A stretch of 64,000 nucleotides of DNA from Sphingobacterium spiritivorum ATCC 33861 (GTDB lineage: Bacteria; Bacteroidota; Bacteroidia; Sphingobacteriales; Sphingobacteriaceae), in NCBI RefSeq assembly GCF_000143765.1, contig NZ_GL379770.1, positions 2,282,459-2,346,458 on the forward strand, in the 5' to 3' direction. The position numbers and the translations under genes are program-made. Of this stretch, positions 9,248 through 17,627 are shown in pieces (the first letter of the stretch is position 1; each line of letters opens with the position of its first letter). The notes under the pieces were generated by a model. It was given only the letters and a program-made list of their open reading frames with translations. It was not told where the DNA came from and did not search any database.

Positions 9248-10549
9248 TTATTTAATAATATAGAGTTTTCTCAGACTGTTGGTAAACAGTTTATAGTGCA
9301 GATTTTTATTTTCGAAATACAGATAGGTCGTAAAAAAATCATTATCCGGCCGGCTCAAGGTACCGAATAGCTGGCCATTGATGGCTACAGGGGTCTGCTT
9401 CCATTCCTCATCCAGATAAAATTCATCCTTAAACTTCAACGTATCCTTACCGACAGTCAGGTTCGTATAAAGATATCCTAACCATTCGTCAGATTTTGAA
9501 GCAGGAGTATTACCTCCGATAATATGTGTAAGTCGGGTCAGTTTTACCTTCTCAAAATACTGTGATTCTATATTTGTACTAACATTATCTACCCAGTCAA
9601 GTCCGTTTTCAGCTAAATGTCCAAATATGTTATTGATAGTTTTTCCCCTACTCCGTACATACGGATATCCTTTTCTATCCTCATTCAGATTCTCAAAAAA
9701 GATAAACCAGTCCTCACCTATTTTGTACACAATTTTTTGAAAGTAGATTGTTTCCTGACCTTCCTTACGCAGAGAATGGTCATAATCTGTATAAAACACA
9801 GAAGCATCACCTTGTATTCTACGATAAAGTTCAATCTGCCGGCCTTCGTCCCAGTCCAGATGTTCATTTTGAATGGATATCGATTTTTGGGAGGTATCCG
9901 CGTCGAGTGGCCAGGTCTTGTAATAAGCTTTATCTGCATTGATCAGATAGCCCTCAAAAAGCACCTCCTGGTCTCTATAGTTGTGTTGTATGTAGTTGTA
10001 CGTACCGGAGATATTCCCTGAAGGATCCAGTTTTGTAAATTCATACACAGTAAATCTACGGTCAGAATTCCCCTCACCTTTCTTTTCTCTTTTGATAATC
10101 AGATCGTTATTTGAAGTAAGATAATGATCTATACGCTCCTCACTTTCGTACAGCAATGTTATCGTTCTGCTTCCAAACTTCAAAGGCGGCTGATTGATAT
10201 CCTGATATGCGGAATATGATGGAGGAAGTTTATCGGAATGAAACAGGTTTCTCAGCCATATGTCCAGATTCCAAAGTCCGGAATTATAAAGCGTGAACAA
10301 CAACAGGATACCTGATACTGAAAATAGCCAGGCCAGTTTGTGTATAGACCTGAAGTAATCAAAAATATAATAAAACAGAAACCCGCCAATAAAAACAACA
10401 GGCGTGAACAACAGATAGCCTAATCCGTCAAGGCCACCTTTGGGTATAAAATAGATGATAATACCATACACTACTGTTATACCTAAGGCACAAAGCAGCG
10501 CTTTTTGTATTTTCTTATGTTTTTGCTTATTTGAGGGTACTTCTTCCAT
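9248..10549 (-). CDS. membrane protein with large extracytoplasmic region
   Basis: Hypothetical 433-aa protein. Three membrane helices sit in the first 90 residues (about 18-36, 46-64, 72-90). The rest is hydrophilic, rich in aromatic residues and strands, with repeated YxxY-like text, and is probably periplasmic. No catalytic motif was recognised. It stands alone between the PadR operon and the lipoate ligase gene; its promoter was not identified. Confidence 0.75.
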   Translation of the reverse strand: MEEVPSNKQKHKKIQKALLCALGITVVYGIIIYFIPKGGLDGLGYLLFTPVVFIGGFLFYYIFDYFRSIHKLAWLFSVSGILLLFTLYNSGLWNLDIWLRNLFHSDKLPPSYSAYQDINQPPLKFGSRTITLLYESEERIDHYLTSNNDLIIKREKKGEGNSDRRFTVYEFTKLDPSGNISGTYNYIQHNYRDQEVLFEGYLINADKAYYKTWPLDADTSQKSISIQNEHLDWDEGRQIELYRRIQGDASVFYTDYDHSLRKEGQETIYFQKIVYKIGEDWFIFFENLNEDRKGYPYVRSRGKTINNIFGHLAENGLDWVDNVSTNIESQYFEKVKLTRLTHIIGGNTPASKSDEWLGYLYTNLTVGKDTLKFKDEFYLDEEWKQTPVAINGQLFGTLSRPDNDFFTTYLYFENKNLHYKLFTNSLRKLYIIK

Positions 10550-10631
10550 TCGTAAAATTTAGATATAATTCTAAATAAAAACAAAAGCAAAAATTAACAA
10601 CAGATTGTCTGAATATGGAAGCGATCCGTTT

Positions 10632-11615
10632 TTATTTGAAAAGTTCCAGAATCTCCGCTACACTTACCTTTCCAAAGTAGGCTGTAAGATCTGTTGAAGA
10701 CAGCAGCTTTTCTATATGATCAACATCATGCCTTTGACCTGTAAGTACCTTTTCCAACTCTTCAATAGGCCTGGATGCAAAGAAATCGCCAAATATTTTT
10801 ACTTTTTCCATAATTCCCTTATCTACATCCAAATGCAGTTCGATAAATCCGGCGGGTATTTTGACAGCTTTTTTAAAGTTATAATTAGGCGAGAATCCAT
10901 AATTCCAGTCCCATGTACTATATTTTTCTGTCACCAGCTTCTCGATACCCGCTATATCTTCCTTCGTAAACTGATATACACTGGCTTCTGTATTATTCTG
11001 CAGCATCTCGCCGATCAGCAATTGCTTAAGGATTTCAGTAGTTGTATTTTCAGGTAAATATTCTATTAAATTAGTAACTCTTGCTCTGTTGGATTTAACT
11101 GCTTTATCTACAAATTTTAACGGGTTTACCTTTATAGCCTCCACCAGTACGTTCATCTGAGAATTGAGAAGAATTGTTCCGTGCTGGATCATTTTCCCAT
11201 TTTTGGCGAGCTTGGCATTACCACTAAACTTCTTGCCATCGACCAGCAAATCATTCCGTCCTTCAAGTCTCGCCGGTACATTCATCTTGTTTAGTATGGC
11301 AATGACAGGTTGCGTAAACTGAGAAAAGTCCATGAAATCATTTTTACCGAGTAGCGTATGAAAAGAAAAATTCAGGTTCCCCGTATCGTGATATACTGTG
11401 CCCCCTCCGGACATTCTTCTTACCACTTTAATATGTTGCTCTCTGACATAATCCAGATTAATCTCTGATAACGTATTCTGAAACTTACCAACAATAATAG
11501 AGGGCGCATTGACATACAACAGAAAAATATCTTCTTTGGGATATTTGTACAACAAGTACTCCTCAGAAGCAATATTAAAATAAGCATTAGTAGAAGGTGA
11601 ATCTATAATCATCAT
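10632..11615 (-). CDS. lplA: lipoate-protein ligase A
   Basis: Attaches scavenged lipoate (through lipoyl-AMP) to E2 subunits of 2-oxoacid dehydrogenases and to GcvH. Signatures: the N-terminal NAYFNIASEEYLL, RRMSGGGTVYHD (substrate loop, about 65-77), the GKKFSGNAKL segment carrying the catalytic lysine, and a C-terminal accessory domain (about 250-327). The 327-aa length is that of two-domain bacterial LplA. ATGs at 11615 and 11612 are adjacent. It has its own promoter. Confidence 0.94.
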   Translation of the reverse strand: MMIIDSPSTNAYFNIASEEYLLYKYPKEDIFLLYVNAPSIIVGKFQNTLSEINLDYVREQHIKVVRRMSGGGTVYHDTGNLNFSFHTLLGKNDFMDFSQFTQPVIAILNKMNVPARLEGRNDLLVDGKKFSGNAKLAKNGKMIQHGTILLNSQMNVLVEAIKVNPLKFVDKAVKSNRARVTNLIEYLPENTTTEILKQLLIGEMLQNNTEASVYQFTKEDIAGIEKLVTEKYSTWDWNYGFSPNYNFKKAVKIPAGFIELHLDVDKGIMEKVKIFGDFFASRPIEELEKVLTGQRHDVDHIEKLLSSTDLTAYFGKVSVAEILELFK

Positions 11616-11632
11616 AATATGTACAATTTAAA

Positions 11633-11640
11633 CAAATTTA
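11633..11640 (-). promoter_or_regulatory. -7 promoter box of lplA
   Basis: On the minus strand TAAATTTG matches TAnnTTTG, 18 nt before the ATG, which implies a very short leader. Confidence 0.45.
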
Positions 11641-11704
11641 GCAAGTTTTTCTAAAGCGCACGCTTTACAGAATAATGATGATGTGACCACATCTCATAAA
11701 GAAA

Positions 11705-11737
11705 AAGTCGCAATCATTCCGGAAATGATTGCGACTT
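11705..11737 (-). terminator. hairpin terminator after the GNAT gene
   Basis: A 14-bp perfect stem (AAGTCGCAATCATT and its complement) with loop CCGGA; on the minus strand it is followed by TTTTTCTTT. It ends the 11768-12217 gene and separates it from lplA. Confidence 0.85.
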
Positions 11738-11767
11738 CTATCCACATTATCAATACAGAACAGCAGT

Positions 11768-12217
11768 CTACAGTTCGATCTGATAAATCCGGGATTCTTC
11801 TTCCCAGGGATGATATCCCTGACCAATATATTGAAATCCATACTTTTCATAGTACCCGATATGATCGGTACTCAGATTAAGATAGCGGAAACCAAATTTA
11901 CGCGCATCTTCTTTTGCTTTATCAATCAGTAAAGTAGCGTATGCATGTCCTCTATGCTCTTCGGCAATATAAATGGCACATATCCAGGGATAAAGATCCA
12001 TTCTGCTAATAAAATCATTGCTGATCAATCCGGCACATCCAATCACTTTCTCATCCTTCTCCAGTAAATACCACTGCGGCAGTTCTTGCTGAGCATGTAT
12101 ACTGTGAGCGATACAGTCTTCATAAATTACGGGTGAAATATCCGGCCATGACTGTTGCAGGTAGCGGATAGCTGTGTCTTTATATTCGGGATTTTCTCGT
12201 ACTGATATAATTTGCAT
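11768..12217 (-). CDS. GNAT family N-acetyltransferase
   Basis: A small single-domain acetyltransferase: a substrate-side first half, the core strand KVIGCAGLI, then the acetyl-CoA loop EEHRGHAYATLLIDKA and a C-terminal GFRYLNLSTDHIGYYEKYGFQYIG. The open frame begins at 12241, but the ATG at 12217 (MQIISVREN) is the natural family start, giving 149 aa. Acceptor substrate unknown. Single-gene unit with a strong terminator. Confidence 0.88.
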   Translation of the reverse strand: MQIISVRENPEYKDTAIRYLQQSWPDISPVIYEDCIAHSIHAQQELPQWYLLEKDEKVIGCAGLISNDFISRMDLYPWICAIYIAEEHRGHAYATLLIDKAKEDARKFGFRYLNLSTDHIGYYEKYGFQYIGQGYHPWEEESRIYQIEL

Positions 12218-12292
12218 AGGGCTATAAAATAAAACAGTCACAATTATAAAGAATTTATTACTGAGATGAACAGATAAAATTCTTTATAATGA

Positions 12293-12388
12293 TCAGAAAT
12301 TATGATGGTTCATATCCCTGTACATCAGGATAGCCGCATAAATAATACAAGCTATAAATCCTGTTCCCAGGATAAAAAGTAGTACCAT
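12293..12388 (-). CDS. 31-aa single-helix membrane peptide
   Basis: Short frame starting MVLLFILGTGFIACII, continuing through a hydrophobic helix to a polar, His-rich end (MYRDMNHHNF). A perfect -7 box (12429-12436) lies 41 nt upstream, which makes translation plausible. Such tiny proteins often sit in membrane complexes, but no partner can be named. Confidence 0.45.
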   Translation of the reverse strand: MVLLFILGTGFIACIIYAAILMYRDMNHHNF

Positions 12389-12428
12389 AATCAGTTGATT
12401 AAAACACAACTAAAATACGGAACTCACT

Positions 12429-12436
12429 CAAATGTA
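12429..12436 (-). promoter_or_regulatory. -7 promoter box for the 31-aa peptide
   Basis: TACATTTG on the minus strand matches TAnnTTTG. Just upstream lies the perfect palindrome AGTTTG-TTG-CAAACT (12440-12454), which could be a regulator site. Confidence 0.45.
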
Positions 12437-12569
12437 TCAAGTTTGTTGCAAACTATTTATTATCAGCCACAAAACACCGTGGAAAGTATACTGAAATAAG
12501 AAATGGATTCGCAAATTAAAAAGATAATTATAATAACCGATACTTGCTGGAAGATCCCCCACTTAGGAA

Positions 12570-12692
12570 CTAATTTTGTTCTGTTTGCTCCCCTTTAACC
12601 AATAAATATCCTATAGAAACTACACAAACTACAATCACAACCGCAAAAAATGTCAACACTACAATCATTATTTTAATATTTCCTGCAAACAT
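12570..12692 (-). CDS. 40-aa single-helix membrane peptide
   Basis: Frame starting MFAGNIKIMIVVLTFFAVV and continuing as one long valine-rich helix, ending in a charged tail LLVKGEQTEQN. Helix-then-polar-tail layout resembles the 31-aa peptide 180 nt downstream on the same strand. No clear promoter was found. Coding status rests on composition and ORF integrity only. Confidence 0.4.
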   Translation of the reverse strand: MFAGNIKIMIVVLTFFAVVIVVCVVSIGYLLVKGEQTEQN

Positions 12693-12889
12693 AATAATAT
12701 TTCATTTTTTTAAACGAAAACAAAAGGAAATTCGGTATAGATATCACTTTACAGAATTTTATATTTAACAGTTTACTAAAACATGATTGACCTTATCTAT
12801 CTGCAGGACCATACAATCCACAATAAACCGACAGAACACAATTAACAATTTGATCATTTTCACTTTATAGGTAATTAATAATGAGATGG

Positions 12890-12897
12890 TAGATTTG
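12890..12897 (+). promoter_or_regulatory. -7 promoter box for the 30-aa peptide gene
   Basis: TAGATTTG matches TAnnTTTG, 39 nt upstream of the ATG at 12936. Confidence 0.55.
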
Positions 12898-12935
12898 TAT
12901 TAATAAATAGAATAAGGACACTAAAATAAAAAGTC

Positions 12936-13028
12936 ATGATTAAAGATGAATTATTTGCAACAGAGGTCCTGTCAGATGGAGTAGAATTTACATTTGATGG
13001 TGATGATTATCTTTCAGGTGAAGATTAA
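12936..13028 (+). CDS. 30-aa acidic peptide gene
   Basis: A free-standing small gene. The peptide starts MIKDELFATEV and ends FDGDDYLSGED, with about ten acidic and one basic residue and no hydrophobic helix. An exact -7 box lies 39 nt upstream and a hairpin plus seven T residues 28 nt downstream, so transcript boundaries are well defined. The family is not recognised. It may be a regulatory peptide, a secondary product of a small RNA, or a modified-peptide precursor; none of these can be chosen from sequence. Confidence 0.55.
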   Translation: MIKDELFATEVLSDGVEFTFDGDDYLSGED

Positions 13029-13055
13029 GTAAAAAGTAACCTCGAAAGAATGACG

Positions 13056-13084
13056 CTTTAACAAGAGATTGTTAAAGTTTTTTT
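13056..13084 (+). terminator. rho-independent terminator of the 30-aa peptide gene
   Basis: Stem CTTTAACA / TGTTAAAG (8 bp, loop AGAGAT) followed directly by TTTTTTT. Confidence 0.8.
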
Positions 13085-13257
13085 GTTTTATAGCTTTATC
13101 TTTTACGATTATCCGTATTTCATTCACTCCTTAATCAGCAATTATCACACAATTTCTAATAAAATAAATTTAATTCAAACCTTGCATATTTAAAGTTTAA
13201 ATCACATCTTTACTGCTTCTCAATAAAGACAGAATTATTAACTATTGACCTTTTTTC

Positions 13258-15228
13258 ATGCAAAAAATATTTTGTATTGCTGCAATTATGCTATGCAGCA
13301 TATCAGGATTTGCTCAGGATTTTTCATTTGGAAAAATCACTAAGGAAGACCTAAACTTTAACCGAAACACGATTGACAGCAATGCCAATGCAGTAGTTCT
13401 TCGTGAATATGGAAATGCCAGTATCCTTATCGATCCTGCAAAAGGAGGTCTGATGCTTGAATTCTACTATCACATCAAGACCAAAATCTTTACTAAAGAA
13501 GGGTTTAGCAAAGCTGATTTTACTATCCCGCTGTATACATCCGGAAATTCAAAAGAAGTCATATCTTCTATCAAAGGAGTCACCTATAATCTTAACGGAG
13601 AGAAGATTGCTGAATACGATCTGGATAAAAGTAAAATTTTCAATGAGAAATCGACAAAATCCGTTGCGCTAACCAAACTAACGTTACCCAACATTCAGGA
13701 AGGCTCGATTATCGAACTTCGGTATACGATTAATTCCCCTTTCCTCTACAATTTCAGAACGTGGAAATTCCAGGATGATATACCAAAAGTATACAGTGAA
13801 TTTGTTTCTAAAATACCTGAAATCTGTATTTATAACCAAAATATGAGAGGCTCGCTAAGTATTTCCAGGCATACTAAGGAAAACTACAATACTGACATGC
13901 GTAGTGAAATAGGAGAAGTACACGGTTCAAAAACGACATATGGAATGGAAAATATTCCGGCCTTTGTCAATGAAGATTACATGACTTCTGCAGACAACTG
14001 GCGCTCTTCTCTATCATTTGAACTGGCGAGTTACAGAATCCCTATGGGTGCAAACTACAATTACACCAGAACATGGGAAGATGTGGAGAAACAACTGTTT
14101 ACAGATGAAGATTTCGGGGGGCAGATCAAGAAAAAAGGACTTTTCAAAGCCATTTTACCATCTGTTATAGCGGACAAAAAAACAGAGCTTGAAAAAGCCA
14201 AAGCCATCCACAGCTATATCAACAAGCAGATAAAATGGGATAAATCAAACGGATTATTTACCGACAAAGGGATAAAAGATGCATTGGAGAAAAGATCCGG
14301 AAACGTCGCTGACATAAATCTGGCTCTTATCGCTGCATTAAATGCAGCTGACATTAATGCCAACCCTCTAATACTCTCTACCCGTGCGAATGGCTACCCT
14401 AACATTACGAATCCTGTCCTCTCGGACTTCAATTACGTCGTCGCTCAGGTTAATATTGATTCGACAGTGTATTATCTGGATGCTACTGAATCTATTATTC
14501 CGTTTGGCAGTCTGCCTTTGCGCTGTATCAACTATCAGGGACGCTTATTTCAAAAAGGAGGAGGATCCCAGTGGGTGGAACTCAAAGCAAAAGAAAAATC
14601 TACTGTCTACTATGATTTTACAGGGAAACTGGATGACAAAGGAAAATTAACAGGAAATCTGCAGATCAGAAGACTCGGGTTTGATGCCTATAACAAAAGA
14701 AAAGAGATCAAAGAATACAATTCAATGGAAGAGTACTTTGAAAAAGTAGAAGAAAACAACAGTAAAATAAACTACTTAAAATCAGATATTACACATGTGG
14801 ATAGTACAGAATACTTTTTGGTAGAAACATTTGATATAGAAATAGACAACTTCTGCTCTACACATCAGAATGATTTCCTGTTTAATCCGCTTTTTATTGG
14901 AAAGACAAGTAAAAATCCTTTTAATCTGGAGCAGCGTAATTATCCAATCGATATCGGTTCAACCGTAGAAGAAGTGCTTAATATGGAAGTAGAATTACCA
15001 GAGGGATATCAACTGAAAGAAAAGCCTAAGAATGTTATCATGTCTCTGCCAAATAAAGATGCACGATATTTTTACACGTCCAGGATGGAGGATAATAAAC
15101 TCCATATCAATGTGGCCACACAGATCAATAAACCATTCTTTTTACCTGAAGAATATTTTGATCTTAAAGAGTTCTTTAGCCGGATCATCCAGTCACAAAA
15201 ACTGGAAATAACCGTATCCAAAATATAA
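13258..15228 (+). CDS. secreted DUF3857 / transglutaminase-like protein, probably non-catalytic
   Basis: A 656-aa exported protein: signal peptide (about 1-19, SGFAQ), DUF3857 N-terminal strand domain (about 55-240), a transglutaminase-like core (about 290-420) and a C-terminal strand domain. In active members the core carries a Cys nucleophile and a His; here the matching places read KRSGNVADINLAL (Val where Cys would stand) and LSDFNYVVAQV (Tyr where His is usual). It therefore seems to have lost crosslinking or protease activity and may be a binding or scaffold protein. Monocistronic, with a strong downstream hairpin. Confidence 0.88.
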   Translation: MQKIFCIAAIMLCSISGFAQDFSFGKITKEDLNFNRNTIDSNANAVVLREYGNASILIDPAKGGLMLEFYYHIKTKIFTKEGFSKADFTIPLYTSGNSKEVISSIKGVTYNLNGEKIAEYDLDKSKIFNEKSTKSVALTKLTLPNIQEGSIIELRYTINSPFLYNFRTWKFQDDIPKVYSEFVSKIPEICIYNQNMRGSLSISRHTKENYNTDMRSEIGEVHGSKTTYGMENIPAFVNEDYMTSADNWRSSLSFELASYRIPMGANYNYTRTWEDVEKQLFTDEDFGGQIKKKGLFKAILPSVIADKKTELEKAKAIHSYINKQIKWDKSNGLFTDKGIKDALEKRSGNVADINLALIAALNAADINANPLILSTRANGYPNITNPVLSDFNYVVAQVNIDSTVYYLDATESIIPFGSLPLRCINYQGRLFQKGGGSQWVELKAKEKSTVYYDFTGKLDDKGKLTGNLQIRRLGFDAYNKRKEIKEYNSMEEYFEKVEENNSKINYLKSDITHVDSTEYFLVETFDIEIDNFCSTHQNDFLFNPLFIGKTSKNPFNLEQRNYPIDIGSTVEEVLNMEVELPEGYQLKEKPKNVIMSLPNKDARYFYTSRMEDNKLHINVATQINKPFFLPEEYFDLKEFFSRIIQSQKLEITVSKI

Positions 15229-15240
15229 CATCGCAGGCAC

Positions 15241-15278
15241 AAAAAAAGGGGTGAATTTACGAAGTCATCCCTTTTTTT
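15241..15278. terminator. bidirectional hairpin terminator
   Basis: A 14-bp stem (one G-T pair) with A-run and T-run flanks (15241-15254 / 15265-15278), shared by the converging transglutaminase-like and nuclease genes. Confidence 0.85.
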
Positions 15279-15302
15279 ACTTAGCAAGTGTAACCGAACA
15301 GC

Positions 15303-16091
15303 TTAACCAAAGATTTCATTAAGTACCTTCGCCAGTCGTAAGCCGCCTTTTAATAAGGCATCTTCCACCACATACTTATTATCATATATATAGCGGTAAG
15401 ACAGATTAGAATTCTGCTCCACATCTTTATAAATCTTATTGGCTACGATATGCGTGTCGTATAACCACGAAGCAAAATCACCATCTGTCAGCCTTTGATT
15501 CTCCTGTCTGGTATGAATATCAAGTACATTTGCATATTCAGTATAGCTATACTTCTCATAATCTACCAGATTGGAATCCCATACACGGTGAATATTATCC
15601 GGTTTCCCGAACCACATCACTTCAATTTTATTACCACCAAGATCTGCCGGTCGGCCTACATGCATAGGCTGATGGGCATCCCCCATCAGATGGATCAGGA
15701 AATAAAGATTTTGCTGCATTTCTGTCAGCCCTTTATCCTTTGCTTTCAGATCAGCAGACAAACGAATCAGCTGCTTGTAGATGTTGTTATCAGGAGACTG
15801 CTGCAGCGCCGTAGCAAACTGCTCCTTTGTCAGATTTCCTTCTGTATTGATATAATGAAACGGTGATGTCTCATCAAAAGCATGATCAGATTTCACGAAA
15901 TCAGGCCAATTCGCCCAGTAAGCAAGATGTTGCTTTCCGATTAGTTTGGCAATATTCTTCTTTGCCTTATTGGTCAGGTGGCGTTCAGCAATTTCTGTTA
16001 CTACACGGTGACCTGTCATTCCCCAGCCCCACACCGATGATGTCTGAGCAAAAAATGCCAGCAGCAACAACAATTTTATTATTTTCTTCAT
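15303..16091 (-). CDS. S1/P1 family zinc nuclease, secreted
   Basis: Three-zinc single-strand nuclease or 3'-nucleotidase exported to the periplasm. The signal peptide ends ...SSVWG so that the mature protein starts with Trp (WGMTGHRVV), the N-terminal metal ligand of this family. Other ligands lie in GHRVVTEIAE, HYINTEG and the FLIHLMGDAHQPMHVGR block followed by DLGGNK. At 262 aa it has normal bacterial length. Likely role: nucleic acid or phosphate scavenging, like the alkaline phosphatase at 21.8 kb. Confidence 0.93.
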   Translation of the reverse strand: MKKIIKLLLLLAFFAQTSSVWGWGMTGHRVVTEIAERHLTNKAKKNIAKLIGKQHLAYWANWPDFVKSDHAFDETSPFHYINTEGNLTKEQFATALQQSPDNNIYKQLIRLSADLKAKDKGLTEMQQNLYFLIHLMGDAHQPMHVGRPADLGGNKIEVMWFGKPDNIHRVWDSNLVDYEKYSYTEYANVLDIHTRQENQRLTDGDFASWLYDTHIVANKIYKDVEQNSNLSYRYIYDNKYVVEDALLKGGLRLAKVLNEIFG

Positions 16092-16133
16092 AGTATTGAA
16101 TTTATATGCAAAAGTATAGATAATATGGCATTC

Positions 16134-16643
16134 CTATTTGAACAAATCAAAACCATATTGCGCATCATTCCAGAATTCATCTAATGCAGCTATCCGCGGT
16201 TTAAAAAAAGAAATAAGTTCCGGCCAGTCATTTTCATTATAGATACTGATGCCTGACACAGCAGCATAGATTCTGGAAATCTTTTTCCCGTCTGCATCAT
16301 AGCTGTCCTTTTCCCAATTCCATTCTTCACCAAGTACCGCATGCAAAAGCGTTTTATACTGTTCAAATTGCTCAAACATAAGCAGACGAATACCCGTATC
16401 AGGATGTGATATTTCAATCATGATCTCCGCAGTTCGCTTATCTGCGTTCATTCTGAAGTAAAGATGCTTGATTCCGGTGCGGTAATTGATCCAATTGATT
16501 TTTGCACCTTCACTATTGGGCTGTAAGCTCATAAATTGACCAAATTTGGTCCAGAATGTTTCTTTGATCCGTTTAGATTCTTCTCGTGAATACAATGTAA
16601 AGCCCTGTAATTTTTGTTCAAAACTATTGAAAAATTCAAACAT
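16134..16643 (-). CDS. DUF4268 domain protein
   Basis: The text ESKRIKETFWTKFGQFM, then KINWINYRTGIKHLYFRM and IEISHPDTGIRLLMFEQF, is that of the DUF4268 family, found alone in Bacteroidota and fused to nuclease-like domains elsewhere. The 169-aa protein is full length for the free form. Cytoplasmic. Function not established. It is divergent from the lipocalin gene with a 40-nt gap, so their promoters must overlap. Confidence 0.85.
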   Translation of the reverse strand: MFEFFNSFEQKLQGFTLYSREESKRIKETFWTKFGQFMSLQPNSEGAKINWINYRTGIKHLYFRMNADKRTAEIMIEISHPDTGIRLLMFEQFEQYKTLLHAVLGEEWNWEKDSYDADGKKISRIYAAVSGISIYNENDWPELISFFKPRIAALDEFWNDAQYGFDLFK

Positions 16644-16683
16644 ATCGAAGTCCGCGACGTTATAATTATATAAACGTTACGAT

Positions 16684-17217
16684 ATGGACAAGAAAAAATC
16701 ACTACTGCTTCTATCCGCCACTGCTGTTGGCACATTGTTATACCAGGCACTCAAGCCTGTCAAATCGGATATCAGAGGAGTCTCAAATTTTAATCTTGAC
16801 AGTTACCTGGGTCAATGGTACGAAATAGCCAGACTGGACTTTCGGTGGGAAAAAAATCTCAAAAATGTGACCGCAAATTACAGTCTTAATGAAGATGGCA
16901 GTATTCAGGTTGTAAATGAAGGCTACGATATGCGTAAGCAGAAACAGAAAAAAAGCATAGGCAAAGCTAAATTTATGCGGGATCACAGTGAAGGTGCATT
17001 CAAAGTCAGCTTCTTCCCTCCTTTTTCAGCAGGCTACCATGTTATGAAAATAGATCCTGATTATAAGTATGCCTTAGTATTTGGTGATAATCTCAATTAC
17101 ATGTGGATTCTGTCCAGGGAAAAATCAATTCCGGGAGACATCAAATCTATTTATCTGGATTTTGCATTGAGAAGTGGATTTGAAATCCACAAACTGGTGT
17201 GGACAATACAGGATTAG
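16684..17217 (+). CDS. blc: bacterial lipocalin (Blc-like)
   Basis: A lipid-binding beta-barrel of the envelope. Signatures: the first lipocalin box LDSYLGQWYEIARLDFRWE, the second FKVSFFPPFSAGYHVMKID, and WILSREKSIP in the third. The N-terminus is a hydrophobic anchor (about 6-22) without the Cys of the classic lipoprotein Blc, so it may be membrane-anchored by the helix. Its stop overlaps the stop of the converging gene by four bases. Confidence 0.9.
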   Translation: MDKKKSLLLLSATAVGTLLYQALKPVKSDIRGVSNFNLDSYLGQWYEIARLDFRWEKNLKNVTANYSLNEDGSIQVVNEGYDMRKQKQKKSIGKAKFMRDHSEGAFKVSFFPPFSAGYHVMKIDPDYKYALVFGDNLNYMWILSREKSIPGDIKSIYLDFALRSGFEIHKLVWTIQD

Positions 17218-17525
17218 TATCCGTCAAAAATCGGACTGAGCACAGTATAATCCAGAGTAGGGTCGTTCGCAAACTCGATAGACATTTCTTTCATATCTGC
17301 AACAGACATCATATTCTTAAGCCCTTTATTATATAACTGGCACAAATAAAATGCAGCATTTACTTTTTCGTCCAGTGTCAATACAGAACTGCCTACGTAA
17401 AAATTAAGTACGGAAGTCACATAATCTCCAAAAACATCAAAGCCAAAGGCTCCTGATACATGTATGGAATGGCGCATAAATTTTTCAAAATCAGATTTAA
17501 GCGTTGCGTAGACCGTATCTTTCAT
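17214..17525 (-). CDS. conserved hypothetical cytoplasmic protein
   Basis: A soluble helical protein of about 103 aa (start MKDTVYATLKSDF at 17525; the frame runs on to 17561). It has the text FGDYVTSVLNFYVGSSVLTLDEKVNAAFYLCQLYNKG, of which only the helical pattern can be interpreted. No family recognised. Convergent with and overlapping the lipocalin gene by four bases. Confidence 0.6.
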   Translation of the reverse strand: MKDTVYATLKSDFEKFMRHSIHVSGAFGFDVFGDYVTSVLNFYVGSSVLTLDEKVNAAFYLCQLYNKGLKNMMSVADMKEMSIEFANDPTLDYTVLSPIFDGY

Positions 17526-17627
17526 GAGGACAAAAATGCAATAAAAAATGTACTTAACCAAAAAATGGCACAGCTTAAGCTATGCCATTACATTTAGGGT
17601 TATAGTTAATTGGTTTGGGATATCTTA

